Part shown: piece by piece, positions 18,154 to 29,166 of the stretch
Layout of the letters: the number at the start of each line of letters is the position of its first letter
How positions within the stretch are numbered: the first letter of the stretch is position 1
Source: Bacteroidota bacterium
Lineage (GTDB): Bacteria; Bacteroidota; Bacteroidia; AKYH767-A; OLB10
NCBI GenBank assembly: GCA_016713525.1
Contig: JADJOZ010000007.1
Coordinates: forward strand, 1 to 64,000
DNA length: 64,000 bases
Direction: 5' to 3'
Translations under genes and position numbers: made by a program
The notes under the pieces: model-generated
Database searches by the model: none
Told to the model about the DNA's origin: nothing
Seen by the model: the letters and a program-made list of their open reading frames with translations, nothing else

Positions 18154-18371
18154 AGTGGATATTATTTGTAGAATAAATACTACTTGTAAATTGAAGCTTG
18201 TTAATAAAGCACTCCATTGATTTGATCTTTAATATATTACACAAATTAATAAGAAGCCGTTTATAAATCCCCCGAAGCCATTGACAATCGCTAATTTAGG
18301 CCTTTGAAACACCACTTAGCGGTCACAATTTGGCTTGATTATTGCAAATTAACCGTGAAATTCTAAATGAA

Positions 18372-18764
18372 ATGAAAAAAGCATATAAAATAATAATGGT
18401 TTTATTGCTTACAGCAGGTACTTCTATTGCCTCACTCGATATCTATTCTGACATTGGAGATGCAATTAGATCGGGAGATGCGCGTGCGGTAGCGAGATAT
18501 TTTAACACAACTGTAGATTTAACTATTCTGAATCAGGAAGAGGTATATAGCAAGGCTCAGGCAGAACAGGTTTTACGTGATTTCTTCTCCAGAAACACGC
18601 CAAAATCATTCACCTTGATCCACAAAGGTGTATCAAAAGAAGGAGCGAAATACGCAATCGGAAATTTGGTAACAGCCCAGGGTGCTCAATACCGAACCTA
18701 CTTCTTCGTCAAACAAAGCTCAGGCGGTGAAGTGATTCAGGAACTGCGGTTCGAAAAGCAATAA
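18372..18764 (+). CDS. DUF4783 secreted protein
   Basis: This is a 130-residue protein with signal peptide (MKKAYKIIMVLLLTAGTSIA) and a single small alpha+beta domain (DIGDAIRSGDARAVARYFN, VYSKAQAEQVLRDFFSRNTP, QYRTYFFVKQ), matching the DUF4783 family, related in shape to NTF2/SnoaL folds. The function is unknown. In this phylum the family is typically found next to nadC, as here. The ATG at 18372 is preferred over an in-frame TTG at 18342 because it begins the signal peptide. A terminator follows at 18781. Confidence 0.85.
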   Translation: MKKAYKIIMVLLLTAGTSIASLDIYSDIGDAIRSGDARAVARYFNTTVDLTILNQEEVYSKAQAEQVLRDFFSRNTPKSFTLIHKGVSKEGAKYAIGNLVTAQGAQYRTYFFVKQSSGGEVIQELRFEKQ

Positions 18765-18780
18765 GCTTCTAAACTTTAAC

Positions 18781-18811
18781 AAAGCCATCGGTAAATCCGG
18801 TGGCTTTTTTG
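18781..18811 (+). terminator. Rho-independent terminator after the DUF4783 gene
   Basis: AAGCCATCGG and CCGGTGGCTT form a ten-pair stem (one T-G) followed by a T run. Confidence 0.85.
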
Positions 18812-18882
18812 TTGCATTCAGGCTAAAAGTCACTGTTTAATTTCCCTTAAAAGTGCATCTTTGCACTACTAAACCGATCCTT

Positions 18883-19719
18883 ATGAATTTAACAGAATTT
18901 ATTCGTTTATCGCTGCAGGAAGACGTTGGTGAAGGCGATCATACCTCCTTATCAACCGTCCCTGAAAATTCAACAGGTAAAGCAAAACTTTTGGTCAAGG
19001 AAAGCGGCATTATTGCCGGAGTTGAAATAGCTTTAGAAATTTTCAAAGAAGTAGATCCAAATCTTAGTGTTGAGGTTTTAATCACTGATGGAACACAAGT
19101 AAAGCCGGGCGATATTGTGCTTACCGTTTCAGGCAGTGACCGATCAATTCTGAAAGCAGAACGCCTGGTGCTTAATTGTATGCAGCGCATGAGTGGTATT
19201 GCAACAACCACACATAAATTCAACATCAAATTAGAAGGACTTTCAACAAAAGTACTGGATACCCGCAAAACCACACCATTGATGCGGGCATTAGAGAAGA
19301 TGGCGGTGCGCATTGGCGGAGGACACAATCACAGAATGGGTTTATATGATATGATTTTAATTAAAGATAATCATGTTGACTATGCGGGTGGAATTAAACA
19401 GGCAATAAGGAATGCAAAAGCCTATTTGCATGAAAAAAAACTAACCATTCCGGTTGAAATAGAGACTCGCAACTTAGGTGAAGTTGAAGAAGTTCTTGCG
19501 GAAGGTGGAGTAGATCGCATCATGCTGGATAATTTCAATACTACAGATTTAAGAAGGGCTGTAACACTTATAAACAAGCAATATATTACCGAAGCATCCG
19601 GAGGAATAACACTTGACACCATTCGTTCTTATGCTGAAACAGGAGTCGATTTTATATCTGTAGGAGCATTAACACATTCCGTAAAGAGTCTTGATTTGAG
19701 TCTGAAGGCATACAAATAA
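18883..19719 (+). CDS. nadC: nicotinate-nucleotide pyrophosphorylase (carboxylating)
   Basis: NadC converts quinolinate and PRPP into nicotinate mononucleotide in de novo NAD synthesis. The 278-residue product contains LQEDVGEGDHTSL at the start, LVLNCMQRMSGIATTT, LDTRKTTPLMRALEK, GGGHNHRMGLYDMILIKDNH (quinolinate and PRPP binding), IETRNLGEVEE, IMLDNF and EASGGI...FISVGALTHS. I chose the ATG at 18883 because it opens the family's first helix; an earlier in-frame ATG at 18853 would add ten unconserved residues overlapping a likely promoter. The yihY gene follows after 4 bases. Confidence 0.96.
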   Translation: MNLTEFIRLSLQEDVGEGDHTSLSTVPENSTGKAKLLVKESGIIAGVEIALEIFKEVDPNLSVEVLITDGTQVKPGDIVLTVSGSDRSILKAERLVLNCMQRMSGIATTTHKFNIKLEGLSTKVLDTRKTTPLMRALEKMAVRIGGGHNHRMGLYDMILIKDNHVDYAGGIKQAIRNAKAYLHEKKLTIPVEIETRNLGEVEEVLAEGGVDRIMLDNFNTTDLRRAVTLINKQYITEASGGITLDTIRSYAETGVDFISVGALTHSVKSLDLSLKAYK

Positions 19720-19723
19720 TTAC

Positions 19724-20749
19724 ATGAGTGCAATTACCCGGTTACGAAGTTGGTTTGGCTATTTAAAAGCCTTCCTGCATCAGCGGATCACACGTCCCCT
19801 GATGGTGGTAGCCGATCATATCAAATACCCGGGACCGGAGAAAGTAAGCTTTCTGGATATTGGCAGATTTTTTATTATGGGTTTGCAGCAGGGAGATATC
19901 CAATCAAGGGCCCGTTCCATTTCATTTGATTTCTTTCTTGCGATCTTCCCATCCATCATTTTCTTCTTCACCTTAATTCCATATATCCCTGTAGATGGTA
20001 TTCAGGATCGGATGTTATTCCTCTTACAGGAGGTGCTCCCACCCTACACGTTTGAAGCTGCCCGAACAACTATTGAAGATATCCTGAAGCAACCCAGAGG
20101 CGGATTACTTTCATTTGGTTTCTTGTTTGCGTTATATGTATCCACAAACGGTATCAATTCCTTAATTGATAGTTTTAATCAGAGCTACCACGGCATTGAA
20201 GTCAGGTCAGCATTTCAGCAACGGATGGTATCTGTGTACCTGACCATGATGCTTGCCATCATTGTGATATTATCTATTGCTTTAATCGTCATAGCCGAAA
20301 TTGCAACCAATTATTTAGAAACTAAAAACCTGCTGAATGCCGGTCCCCGTATTTTATTGCTTCAAACCGGAAAATGGATCATCTTAATTGCCATGGCACT
20401 GTGTATGATATATTTCCTTTATTTCTTCGGTCCTTCCAAAAAAAATAAGCGTCCTTTTATCTCAGTTGGCTCAGTTACTGCAACCATTTTATTAATAGCA
20501 ACCTCTATCGGCTTCAATTACTTTATTGCCAACTTTAGTCAGTATAATAAGCTTTATGGATCAATTGGTACCCTGATCGTAATCCTGATCTGGATCAATT
20601 TCAACTCACTTCAACTGATAATTGGATTCGAGTTGAATGCCTCCATTGAAAATGCAAAGCGTTCAAAATCCGGTAAGAAAAAACTAATTCCCAGTGATCA
20701 AACTGGTAAAGATTCACCCGGAGATACTAAAATTTACCGGTCTATATAA
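19724..20749 (+). CDS. YihY/BrkB-family inner membrane protein
   Basis: A 341-residue polytopic membrane protein of the YihY/UPF0761 family, whose biochemical role is not established. The family core is clear: GDIQSRARSISFDFFLAIFPSIIFFFTLIP, a long extracellular/periplasmic helix segment, YVSTNGINSLIDSFNQ, four further membrane spans and FSQYNKLYGSIGTLIVILIWINFNSLQLIIGFELNA. The last 35 residues are basic and hydrophilic. The stop overlaps the 3' end of the convergent PKD gene by 16 bases. It is probably co-transcribed with nadC. Confidence 0.88.
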   Translation: MSAITRLRSWFGYLKAFLHQRITRPLMVVADHIKYPGPEKVSFLDIGRFFIMGLQQGDIQSRARSISFDFFLAIFPSIIFFFTLIPYIPVDGIQDRMLFLLQEVLPPYTFEAARTTIEDILKQPRGGLLSFGFLFALYVSTNGINSLIDSFNQSYHGIEVRSAFQQRMVSVYLTMMLAIIVILSIALIVIAEIATNYLETKNLLNAGPRILLLQTGKWIILIAMALCMIYFLYFFGPSKKNKRPFISVGSVTATILLIATSIGFNYFIANFSQYNKLYGSIGTLIVILIWINFNSLQLIIGFELNASIENAKRSKSGKKKLIPSDQTGKDSPGDTKIYRSI

Positions 20750-23700
20750 TCGTTTACGCTTCCATCGACCACCTGAATTGGTTGCCAGTTTCCATTCAAA
20801 TCAACCCGTTCAATAACGTAGTAGTCAACTCCGGTTTCCCAATCTTTATAGGGTGTCCATTTTAAATGGGTTCTGTTCTCATCATCGATAGCACCGCTAA
20901 GAAGAATAGATGATCCCGGATCACCTTCTGTGGTTTCCAGATTACACAGGTTGTTTACTTTTATTTTGTAGTAATAATTCTGCGACTTAACCTGGGTATT
21001 AAAATCGGAATAATTGGTTTCAGATGGAGGAAGTGTGGTGAGCAGAGTCCAGTTTTGCATGTCATATGAGCGGTAAAGTTCGAAATTGGTAACCAGTTGC
21101 GGTGCCAGAACAGGTGGCGCCCATTCTGTAAATACATAACTGTCATCGTTAACTGTAGATCGGATGATATCGACTTTCTGGTTTGCCAGAATTCCTGGAG
21201 CATCAATTGCTTCTACATCACTCCAGGCTTCAAATCCTTCATTACACAAGTCTGTAGCTTTAATTCGGTATGCCGCCAGCATGCCACAATAAACCGTTGA
21301 ATCGATGAAAGAAAAAGTTTTTTCCCCAACTTCAGCGATCAGATTAAAGCTTCCGGTCTGATGATCCTGACGGAAAATCTGATATTTGGAAACACTGCAA
21401 CCATCATAAAGATTCCAATCGAGATGTACTGCATTATCGACGATAGCAGTATTTAAATTGATTGTAGTATGTGGTGTATGAAGCGACAATTCGGGTTCAG
21501 CCATACACTCATTCATAGCCTGAACAATGTAAGTGTATGTTTCAGAAACCGTATTAAGCATGGTATCAACAAAGGTTGAGGTAGCATTGAGGGATGTATT
21601 ACCGGGGTTGGAGTCAGTGTAAATCAAATCAAATACTGACAATACTCTGTTAAACCGATACACTTTATAGGCTTCGAGATTTTGAATAGCAAGATTGCCC
21701 CAGGTTAGTTCTACTGAACTTCCATCGATCACACTGGCACTTTTGAGTTCAACAACCGGTGGAGGTGTTCCAACATTTACCTGTACAATTCCTGATAAGG
21801 TTGCAGATGCACTGCAAACACCACCATTCACTGCAGTGAGTGTAACCGAATAAGTGCCCGGGACATGGTAAACATAAGTTGGTTCACTGTTAGAAGTTGA
21901 TAACCCATTTCCCAGTGACCAGGTAAATTGTGTGGCACTATCAGTCATGAGCGACTGGTTGTGGAATGTCACCGGAAGGGGTGGACATCCAATATTATTG
22001 CTTACATAAAATGCAGGTTGTGGAGTTGCAGCTGCTACTACCGGAATGGTCGTTACCACACTATCGGTGCAACCAGTTCCATTCTGTGCAATCAATGTTA
22101 CATAGTAAGTTCCGGGATTATTATAAACATGGGTTGGAGTTGGAGCCATAGATCCTGTTCCATCACCAAAATCCCATTGATAAGAAGTACTGTTTACAGA
22201 ATTATTATTGAAGGTAATTGATAATGGCAAACACCCAGTTGTATCTGACATCACAAACGATCCAACAGCATTGGGTTGCAGATTAAATGGCACTGGACTG
22301 GTATAAAACGATTGACAACCGGTAGTATCCTGAGTCATTAAAGTAACTACATAATTACCTGGTTGATTGTAACTGTGTACCGGATTTTGTTGAGTTGAAG
22401 AAGTGCCATCTCCGAAATTCCATATCCAGTTAAACGCACTGATGGATGAATCCTGGAACTGTACCTGCCAGGGGCCGCACCCGGTTGGAGTTGCTGCTGT
22501 AAATGAAGCAACTGAACCGGTAATATGCACCAAGGCTGGTCTGATAAGTGTATCTGAACATCCTGAGCCATCAGTCACTGTAAGGGGTAACATCGTAGAT
22601 ACCTGGTTCATTATAAATGTGCACAGGATCATTTATGATCGATTGATTTCCATCACCAAAATTCCAGTTCCATTGAATGGCACCGGATGAATTATCATTA
22701 AAATTCACGACTGTAGGGGCACATGATACCACGCTATTTAGTGAAAACTGTGCCTGAGGTCCTGTAACCTGAACATGTGCAACAGGATTAATTACCTGAG
22801 AACAACCTGATGGAGAAGTTGCAGTTAGCGTAACGGGATAAATACCATTTGCTGAATAGGTATGAGAAAGAGTGTTACCATTCAGTACAGTACCATCACC
22901 AAAATTCCATTGCAGGGAACTTACATTTGAGGATGAATCGGTAACATTAAAAGTAAACGGACTGCACCCAACCGAATCGGATACAGCAAATGCCAGAAAC
23001 ATGGCATTGATATTAGGCTTTGATACAGTACGCATACATCCGTTCACATCAGTTACCGTTAAAGTTATTACGCCTGCAGGTTTATGATTGTATGTATGAA
23101 CCGGATTTTGAAGAGTTGAAGTAGCACCATCACCAAAATCCCATAACCAGGAAACTGCATCACTGCTGCTATCGGCAAACACAGCTTGCACCGGTAAGCA
23201 TTCCGACGACTGCGTATAATTGAAATTTGCCTGTAGGAATGGTACAAAAACAGCATTCTGTACGGTATGAACATCACTGCATCCATCAGCATTGCTAATA
23301 AGAGTAACATGATGCGTGCCGGGTAATGAATAAGTATGCGATGGATTTTGTTGAGATGAAGCTGTGCCATCACCAAAATTCCATTGCCATGAGCTAGCAC
23401 CAGTAGAATTATTGGTAAAATTCAGAATTGTACTTCCGCAACCATTCGTTGTAGTGGTGAAAGTAAAATCTGATACGGGCTTTCTGATATTAACGAGATA
23501 TGGAACATTCCAAGTGTAAGTACATCCAAGAGAGTCTGTAACTGTTAACGATACCTGATAACTTCCTGAATCGGCATATACATGAGAAGGATTTGCAAGT
23601 GCTGAGGTGGTTCCATCTCCAAAATCCCAGGAGTAATTAGGGAAGTTCAGATAACCGCTTGTGAAATGAACAGTGTCATTTGCACAGGCTCTGCGAGTGC

Positions 23701-26527
23701 TGGCATTCACTGATGCTCCAATAGCAGCATAGTAACTGCGTGACATAAAATCGGTACAACCCAATGAATCGGTTACCGTTAGTGATACAATATAATTCAC
23801 TCCGGTAGTTGTGTAATTGTGAACCGGATTCTCTAATGTAGAAGTTATTCCGTCACCAAAATTCCATAACCATGAAACCGCGTTTACAGATGTATTCTGA
23901 ATAGTTAAAGTTGAACCCAGACAATTGTTGGTATAAGAAAGCTGGAAATCGGCGCTTGAACCGGTAAGATAAATTGGTGCCGGCTGAACAATCGTATCGG
24001 TATTTCCGAAGGCGTCCCAGGTTATCAGACTAACAGTATAAGTACCGGGATCGGTATAAATATGTACTGGATTCTCGATTGTAGAAGTATCTCCATCACC
24101 GAAATCCCATAGCCAGGCCACAGTATTCAGAGCAGGATTTGTAAAATTCATCTGGTAAGGAATACAACTGTAAACCGGATCAGGAACATGAAGCGAATCG
24201 CCTCCCCCACCTGGTAAAACAGTTCCGGAGCCAATAGTAACACCAGTATAAACATAAGTGAAAGTACACTCCGGATTTGAAATTGTAAGCGTAATGTTGT
24301 AGGGTCCGGGGACAGTGTACTGATGAACAGGATTCATTAATGTAGAGGTTCCTCCATCACCAAAATCCCATAACCACATAGTTGCACCCGAACTGTTTGC
24401 ATTAAATGTTGCATTTATAGGCAAGGTTGTATCAGGAGATGTTGCAGTTGCATTGGCAACCAAAGGAAGGAAAGTCACAGCATAGTTATGATACTCGGTA
24501 TATGTACATCCTTGTGCAGTAGTTATTGTAAGCGAAACATTGTACGATCCCGGAGTAGTATACACATGTACCGGATTTTGTTGTGTTGATGTTGTGCCAT
24601 CACCAAAATCCCATAGCCAGGATACTGCATTTACAGACTGGTCATTGAAAGTTGCTGTGAATGGCGGACATAATGTTTGAGTTACATCAAATCCTGCAGA
24701 GCCGCCGTTGATTATATAGGTTGCATAGGGAGAAATACTCTGTGAACAACTGCTTCCGGAAGACTGAGTCTGAAGAGTAACAATATAAGTTCCCGGATCG
24801 GTGTAGGTATATACCGGATTTTGAACAGTGGCAGTTTCGCCATCGCCAAACGACCACAACCATCCGGAAGTTGCCGGAGAATTGTCGTTTAAATTGATAG
24901 TAAAAGGAGCACATGCAGTAACAGGTGCCGCCGGGTTAAAATTGTTTACGCCTGAATTAACCTGAATATTATTTGGTAAGGTATAGGTATCGGTGCAACC
25001 TGTAACATCGGTGATAGTTAAAACAACTGTATAAGTTCCATTAGAAGCATAAACATGAGACGGAGATTGTTGCGTTGAGCTATTTCCATCGCCAAAATTC
25101 CAGTTGTAAGTATAAACACCCCCACCAGGATGTGCAAAATTAACGGTGTGAGGAGCACAACCGGCAAGATCGTCGGCAGTAAAAGTTGCATTTGCTTCCG
25201 AAACAATAATAGGCAAGAATGAAGAAGCTTGAGCTGTACAACCAAAATTATTTACGATGTTCAGCGTAGTATAAAATGTTCCGGGTGTGGTATAAGTATG
25301 AACAGGTTGAAATCCGTTTCCTGAAGAACCATCTCCGAAAGTCCATGCATAAGTGTTATTGGAACCGGTCGATAAATTTACAAATGCTGGAGTTAAAGGC
25401 GCACACCCCTGATTATTGTTGATCAGGTAATAGGCAGTGGGTTTAGGATAAGATTGAACATGAACCGTGTCGGAATTAGTACATCCATTTGCATAAATTA
25501 CTTCCAATTCCAGAATATAATTTCCGGCATAATTGTAAGCATGATATGGATTATAAAGCTGAGAAGTGGTAGTGTCACCAAAATCCCACGACCATGAAGT
25601 AATGTTGGGAGTTGTTGTTGAAAAAGAAGCATAGATTGGTGTACACTTTTGAAGCGGACTGGTTGATGCAATTACTGGAACCGGATTTGATTTCACTTCG
25701 ATATAATCAACAACGGTTACTGTATCGGTACAGCACAATTGATTGGAGGTAATTAAAGTAACTGAATAAATGCCTGCATTTGAATAAATGTGAGATGGAG
25801 ATGGTTGTGTTGAAGTAGTTCCATCACCGAATTGCCATAAATAAGATGATGCAGATGATGCCTGAGCAGTGAACAGAAAGGGTTGCGATACATTACAGGT
25901 GCTGGTAATATTTGCCAGAAAAGAAGCAGCCGGATTACTGAGAATGGTGATTAAAGCATTTTTAGATAAAGAAGCGTTGCATCCCAGTGAAGTATTGTAA
26001 GCAATTAAAGTTACTGTGTAGGTACCGGGAGCTGTATACTGGTGAAAAGGATTAACTGATCCGGAAGTTATTCCATCACCAAAATCCCATAAACATGAAT
26101 CATATCCGGAAGATTGGTTGGTAAATTGAATCTGATTACTTTCCAGACAAAATAAAGTTCCGGAAGCAGTAAATGCAACCTGAGGTTGTTGCTGAACTTG
26201 TATAAAGCCTGAATGAACCACTGAATCGGACTGACCCGAACTACTTGTTGCAATTAATTTTACGTTATAGCTGCCGGTATTCAGGTAAATATTTGTTGGA
26301 TTTTGAGCAGTGGAAAAATTTCCATTTCCAAAGTCCCAGAAATATGAAATAGCATTAACAGAAGTATTGGTAAATTGTACAGAAAGAGGAATACAATCAG
26401 ATTGCTGGTTTACTGTAAAAGAAGCATCAGGTACCTGTGCAAATGAGGTTGAAGCTTGCAATATGAATACTGCAACCAACAAATAAATCAGGTTTCTAAT
26501 GCCCTTGAATATCCTTTCAGGATTCAT
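20734..26527 (-). CDS. giant PKD-repeat secreted protein with fibronectin-like C-terminus (one frameshift)
   Basis: The minus-strand gene encodes about 1,930 residues. A signal peptide (NLIYLLVAVFILQASTSFAQ) is followed by about 19 PKD domains, each marked by a W-[DN]-FGDG core and a HxYxxPGxYxVxLT strand; the last clear one is FTWSLGNGLST. Then come two or three fibronectin-like modules (VELTWGNLAIQNLEAYKVYR, VHLDWNLYDGCSVSKYQIFR). The frame changes near 22585, where an extra C in a CCCC run splits GIYDVT from LTVTDGSGC. Such proteins are surface adhesins or mechanical linkers. The gene ends in mid-module at VNDYIDR with no T9SS sorting domain, inside the end of yihY. Confidence 0.88.
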
Positions 26528-26833
26528 GGTGATATAGGTTTTTCAGGTTAAGGTTGCGGATCCGGGCAGCATCCTTGAATTGTGCATTCTTACGACCGAC
26601 TGTTATAAAAGTTGCTGTTTTTATACGAAAAGGGTATTGACAAAGCCAATTCGTATCAAATTTTAAGCCTCCCATAAAAATTATAATTTACTGGTTTACA
26701 ATAGCATAATAATAATTAAGCAAGAATTTATGCTATATATTAACTTTGTAAGAAAATCAACAGATTGAATTAGAAATACAGAAAAAGAGCACAATAAAGA
26801 CCTATTAAGCTGAATTGACCTTAGTTTTGCAAC
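26528..26833. other. divergent intergenic region
   Basis: This 306-base space separates the divergent PKD and TPR genes. It is AT-rich and should hold both promoters. TAACTTTG at 26741-26748 and TAGTTTTG at 26822-26829 are candidate -7 elements on the plus strand. I see no RNA or repeat. Confidence 0.5.
26822..26829 (+). promoter_or_regulatory. -7-like element immediately before the TPR gene
   Basis: TAGTTTTG ends four bases before the ATG. If used, the message would be leaderless; TAACTTTG at 26741 is the alternative. Confidence 0.3.
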
Positions 26834-27613
26834 ATGAAAAGTCAGATGAAATTATATTTTCTTTTAGCATTAATTTTAATGTTTACACGGTCGGTATCCG
26901 GCAATGAAGAACCTGTCATCAGTCTGAAAAAAGTAATTGAGTTGCGGGCTCAATTTAAATATGAACAGGCATTGGTGATTGCCTCTACCCTGCTCCGTTC
27001 CGATTCGGGCAATGTGCAATATTTGAATCAGGTTGCCTTTTTGATGGCTATTCAATCGTATCCCGGGCAACCGGAAACAACCAAACAATTGAAGTATGAA
27101 AAATCGAAATACCTGGTCGAAAAATCTCTTCAGCGTAACAGACAGGATGCTGATGCCTATTATAATCTGGCTTTAGCACTTGGAAGAATCAGTGAAAATG
27201 CATCGGTCAAGATAAAAATTGCCAATGCAAAAGCCATCAGAGTATCAGCAGAGAAAGCACTTCAAATAAATCCTAAAATGGCGGGACCGCATCACATCAT
27301 GGGCAGATGGCACCGGGAGATTGCTGTGTTTAATGCATTTGAGATGGCCATGATCAGTACATTTTTCGGCAAAGGTTTAGAAGGTGGAACCTATGAAGAT
27401 GCCTTAAAACACTTTAAAAAAGCCCATGAACTGGAGCCATTAAATCCGACACATTGTTTTGAAATGGCGAATACCTATTTAGAGCGTGATGAAACGGGAG
27501 ATGAGAAAAATGCCAAGGTGTGGTTTCAGAAAACAGTCGAAATCACCCCAAGATCAGATGATGAGAAACTTGTTCAAAAAAATGCCCTCTTTAATGTGGG
27601 TAAATTGAAATAA
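26834..27613 (+). CDS. TPR-repeat secreted protein
   Basis: A 259-residue protein with signal peptide (LYFLLALILMFTRSVSG, cleavage near residue 23) and tetratricopeptide helices: QFKYEQALVIASTLL, DADAYYNLALALGRIS, AEKALQINPKMAGPHHIMGRWH, YEDALKHFKKAHELEPLNP and AKVWFQKTVEITPRS. The GPHHIMGRWHREIA segment followed by an FFGKG loop resembles the RMD (regulator of microtubule dynamics)-like TPR family found in eukaryotes and some bacteria; that link is by motif only. The role is probably protein-protein binding in the periplasm. No enzymatic motif is seen. Confidence 0.82.
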   Translation: MKSQMKLYFLLALILMFTRSVSGNEEPVISLKKVIELRAQFKYEQALVIASTLLRSDSGNVQYLNQVAFLMAIQSYPGQPETTKQLKYEKSKYLVEKSLQRNRQDADAYYNLALALGRISENASVKIKIANAKAIRVSAEKALQINPKMAGPHHIMGRWHREIAVFNAFEMAMISTFFGKGLEGGTYEDALKHFKKAHELEPLNPTHCFEMANTYLERDETGDEKNAKVWFQKTVEITPRSDDEKLVQKNALFNVGKLK

Positions 27614-27684
27614 CTCATTATCGCTATCTATATACTTGATATTAAGAAGATTACCGATTATTGGCAAACCCCAGGTTTTTTTCA

Positions 27685-27692
27685 TAAGTTTG
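27685..27692 (+). promoter_or_regulatory. promoter before the first Kelch gene
   Basis: TAAGTTTG fits TAnnTTTG; TTGG at 27661 lies about 21 bases upstream as a possible -33 box. The ATG follows at 27712. Confidence 0.5.
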
Positions 27693-27711
27693 TATCCTAA
27701 ACTATACAATC

Positions 27712-28899
27712 ATGAGAATAAATCTAGCACTTTTGATAGGGATAATCATATTTTCTAATCAGACATTTGCACAATATACCTGGACAGCCAAGAATGATTT
27801 CCCCGGTTTGAAGCGATATGCTGGCAGTGCCTTTTCTATCAACAATTTAGGCTATTTTGGTTGTGGTGCGGATTTTACAGGCAATTTTAGCAATGTATAT
27901 AAAGATTTCTGGCAATATAATACAGGATCAGATACCTGGATTCAAATTGCTGATATTCCTCTCCAAAGATATAGTGCAATTGACTTTAGTTTAGACGGAT
28001 TTGGGTATGTCGGTACCGGCTGGACAGTTTTGGGATCTGCTGCAACAAGTACATTTTATAAATATAATCCAACTTCAAACACATGGACACTAATTGCACC
28101 CTTACCAGGATCAAACCGTTATACCGGAGTTGGGCTTTCAAATGGTCTTAAAGGTTATGGAGGTTTTGGTTATGCTCCTTTGAGGAAAGATTTTTATGAA
28201 TACAATGCAGTAAATGATATTTGGACTCCTGTAACAACATTTCCCAGTACAGAGCGACAAAGCCTCAATGGCTTTACCATTGGTACCGATGTTTATGTCG
28301 GCTGTGGATATACAAGCAGTCCAAGAAATGACTTTTGGAAATACGATCCTGTCAATAGTACATGGACACAGACAGCAGATTATCCGGTGCAGAATTATGC
28401 CAGTGTTGGATTTACCTTAAATAATAAAGGGATTGTTGGATTGGGTAGGAATAATACTGTCCAATTTAATTCGTTTTTTGAATATGATCCTACATCTAAT
28501 AGTTGGACAGCACTACCACCTTTTCCATCAACTGGCAGAGAAGGATCTGATGTTTTTGTGTTAAATGGCTGTGCTTACATCATTGGGGGAAGAACTGGTT
28601 CAAGTAATTATTTGAAGGAGGTGTGGCAATTGTGTTTGACAACCAGTTTGGCAGATAACGAAGAGTTACCATTTGAATTAAATTTATATTCTCAGGATCA
28701 ATTTATCAACATTGCTTTCAATAGCGAGGACGGCTCTAAGTATGAACTTAATATTCATGATGTGACAGGGAGGAAAATTTTCACAGGTAAATTGCAATCT
28801 TCATATAACGAACAAATAAATGTCGCTTCAGGGATTTATGTTTATGCTGTTAACAAAAACAACAAAATCGTAAAAACCGGAAAGGTTGCTGTAAATTGA
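27712..28899 (+). CDS. Kelch-repeat T9SS-exported protein
   Basis: A 395-residue secreted protein. The signal peptide (LALLIGIIIFSNQTFA) precedes about six Kelch-like blades, each with a GYxGxG or GYGGFG strand and a DFWKYDPVNSTWT-type strand, which should fold as a beta-propeller. From about 315 a type A sorting domain follows (FELNLYSQDQFINIAF, YELNIHDVTGRKIF, SGIYVYAVNKNNKIVKTGK), so the product is exported by the T9SS. No ligand can be assigned. A close paralogue lies at about 36905-38094, and the sugar cassette sits between the two. Confidence 0.88.
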   Translation: MRINLALLIGIIIFSNQTFAQYTWTAKNDFPGLKRYAGSAFSINNLGYFGCGADFTGNFSNVYKDFWQYNTGSDTWIQIADIPLQRYSAIDFSLDGFGYVGTGWTVLGSAATSTFYKYNPTSNTWTLIAPLPGSNRYTGVGLSNGLKGYGGFGYAPLRKDFYEYNAVNDIWTPVTTFPSTERQSLNGFTIGTDVYVGCGYTSSPRNDFWKYDPVNSTWTQTADYPVQNYASVGFTLNNKGIVGLGRNNTVQFNSFFEYDPTSNSWTALPPFPSTGREGSDVFVLNGCAYIIGGRTGSSNYLKEVWQLCLTTSLADNEELPFELNLYSQDQFINIAFNSEDGSKYELNIHDVTGRKIFTGKLQSSYNEQINVASGIYVYAVNKNNKIVKTGKVAVN

Positions 28900-29115
28900 A
28901 AACTAATGTTCGCCTCAATAATTAAATAAGTGATTATAAGCGCATTACGTAAACTAACTTTGTAATTTGACCTATTTTCCAGCTGAGTGATAGTTTAGAA
29001 CATTGAGTTTACACATTTCAGAAAAGAAATCTCTGATTTATTACTTTTTACGGCACATTTCACTGAAGGTCTCCTCAGTTCAAAGACAAGTAGTGATAAG
29101 TTATCAAAATTGCGC

Positions 29116-29123
29116 TAAATTTG
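29116..29123 (+). promoter_or_regulatory. -7 element before rfbF
   Basis: TAAATTTG fits TAnnTTTG, 43 bases before the rfbF ATG, and is the likely promoter of the CDP-sugar operon. Confidence 0.45.
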
Positions 29124-29166
29124 CAATAAGTACTATTCATGAATATTTCAAGAATGGCATAAAACT

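Noticed and set aside
20961..26253. Several 60-110-codon open frames on both strands inside the PKD gene
   Set aside because: They are shadows of a repetitive coding sequence; none has family motifs or its own start signals.
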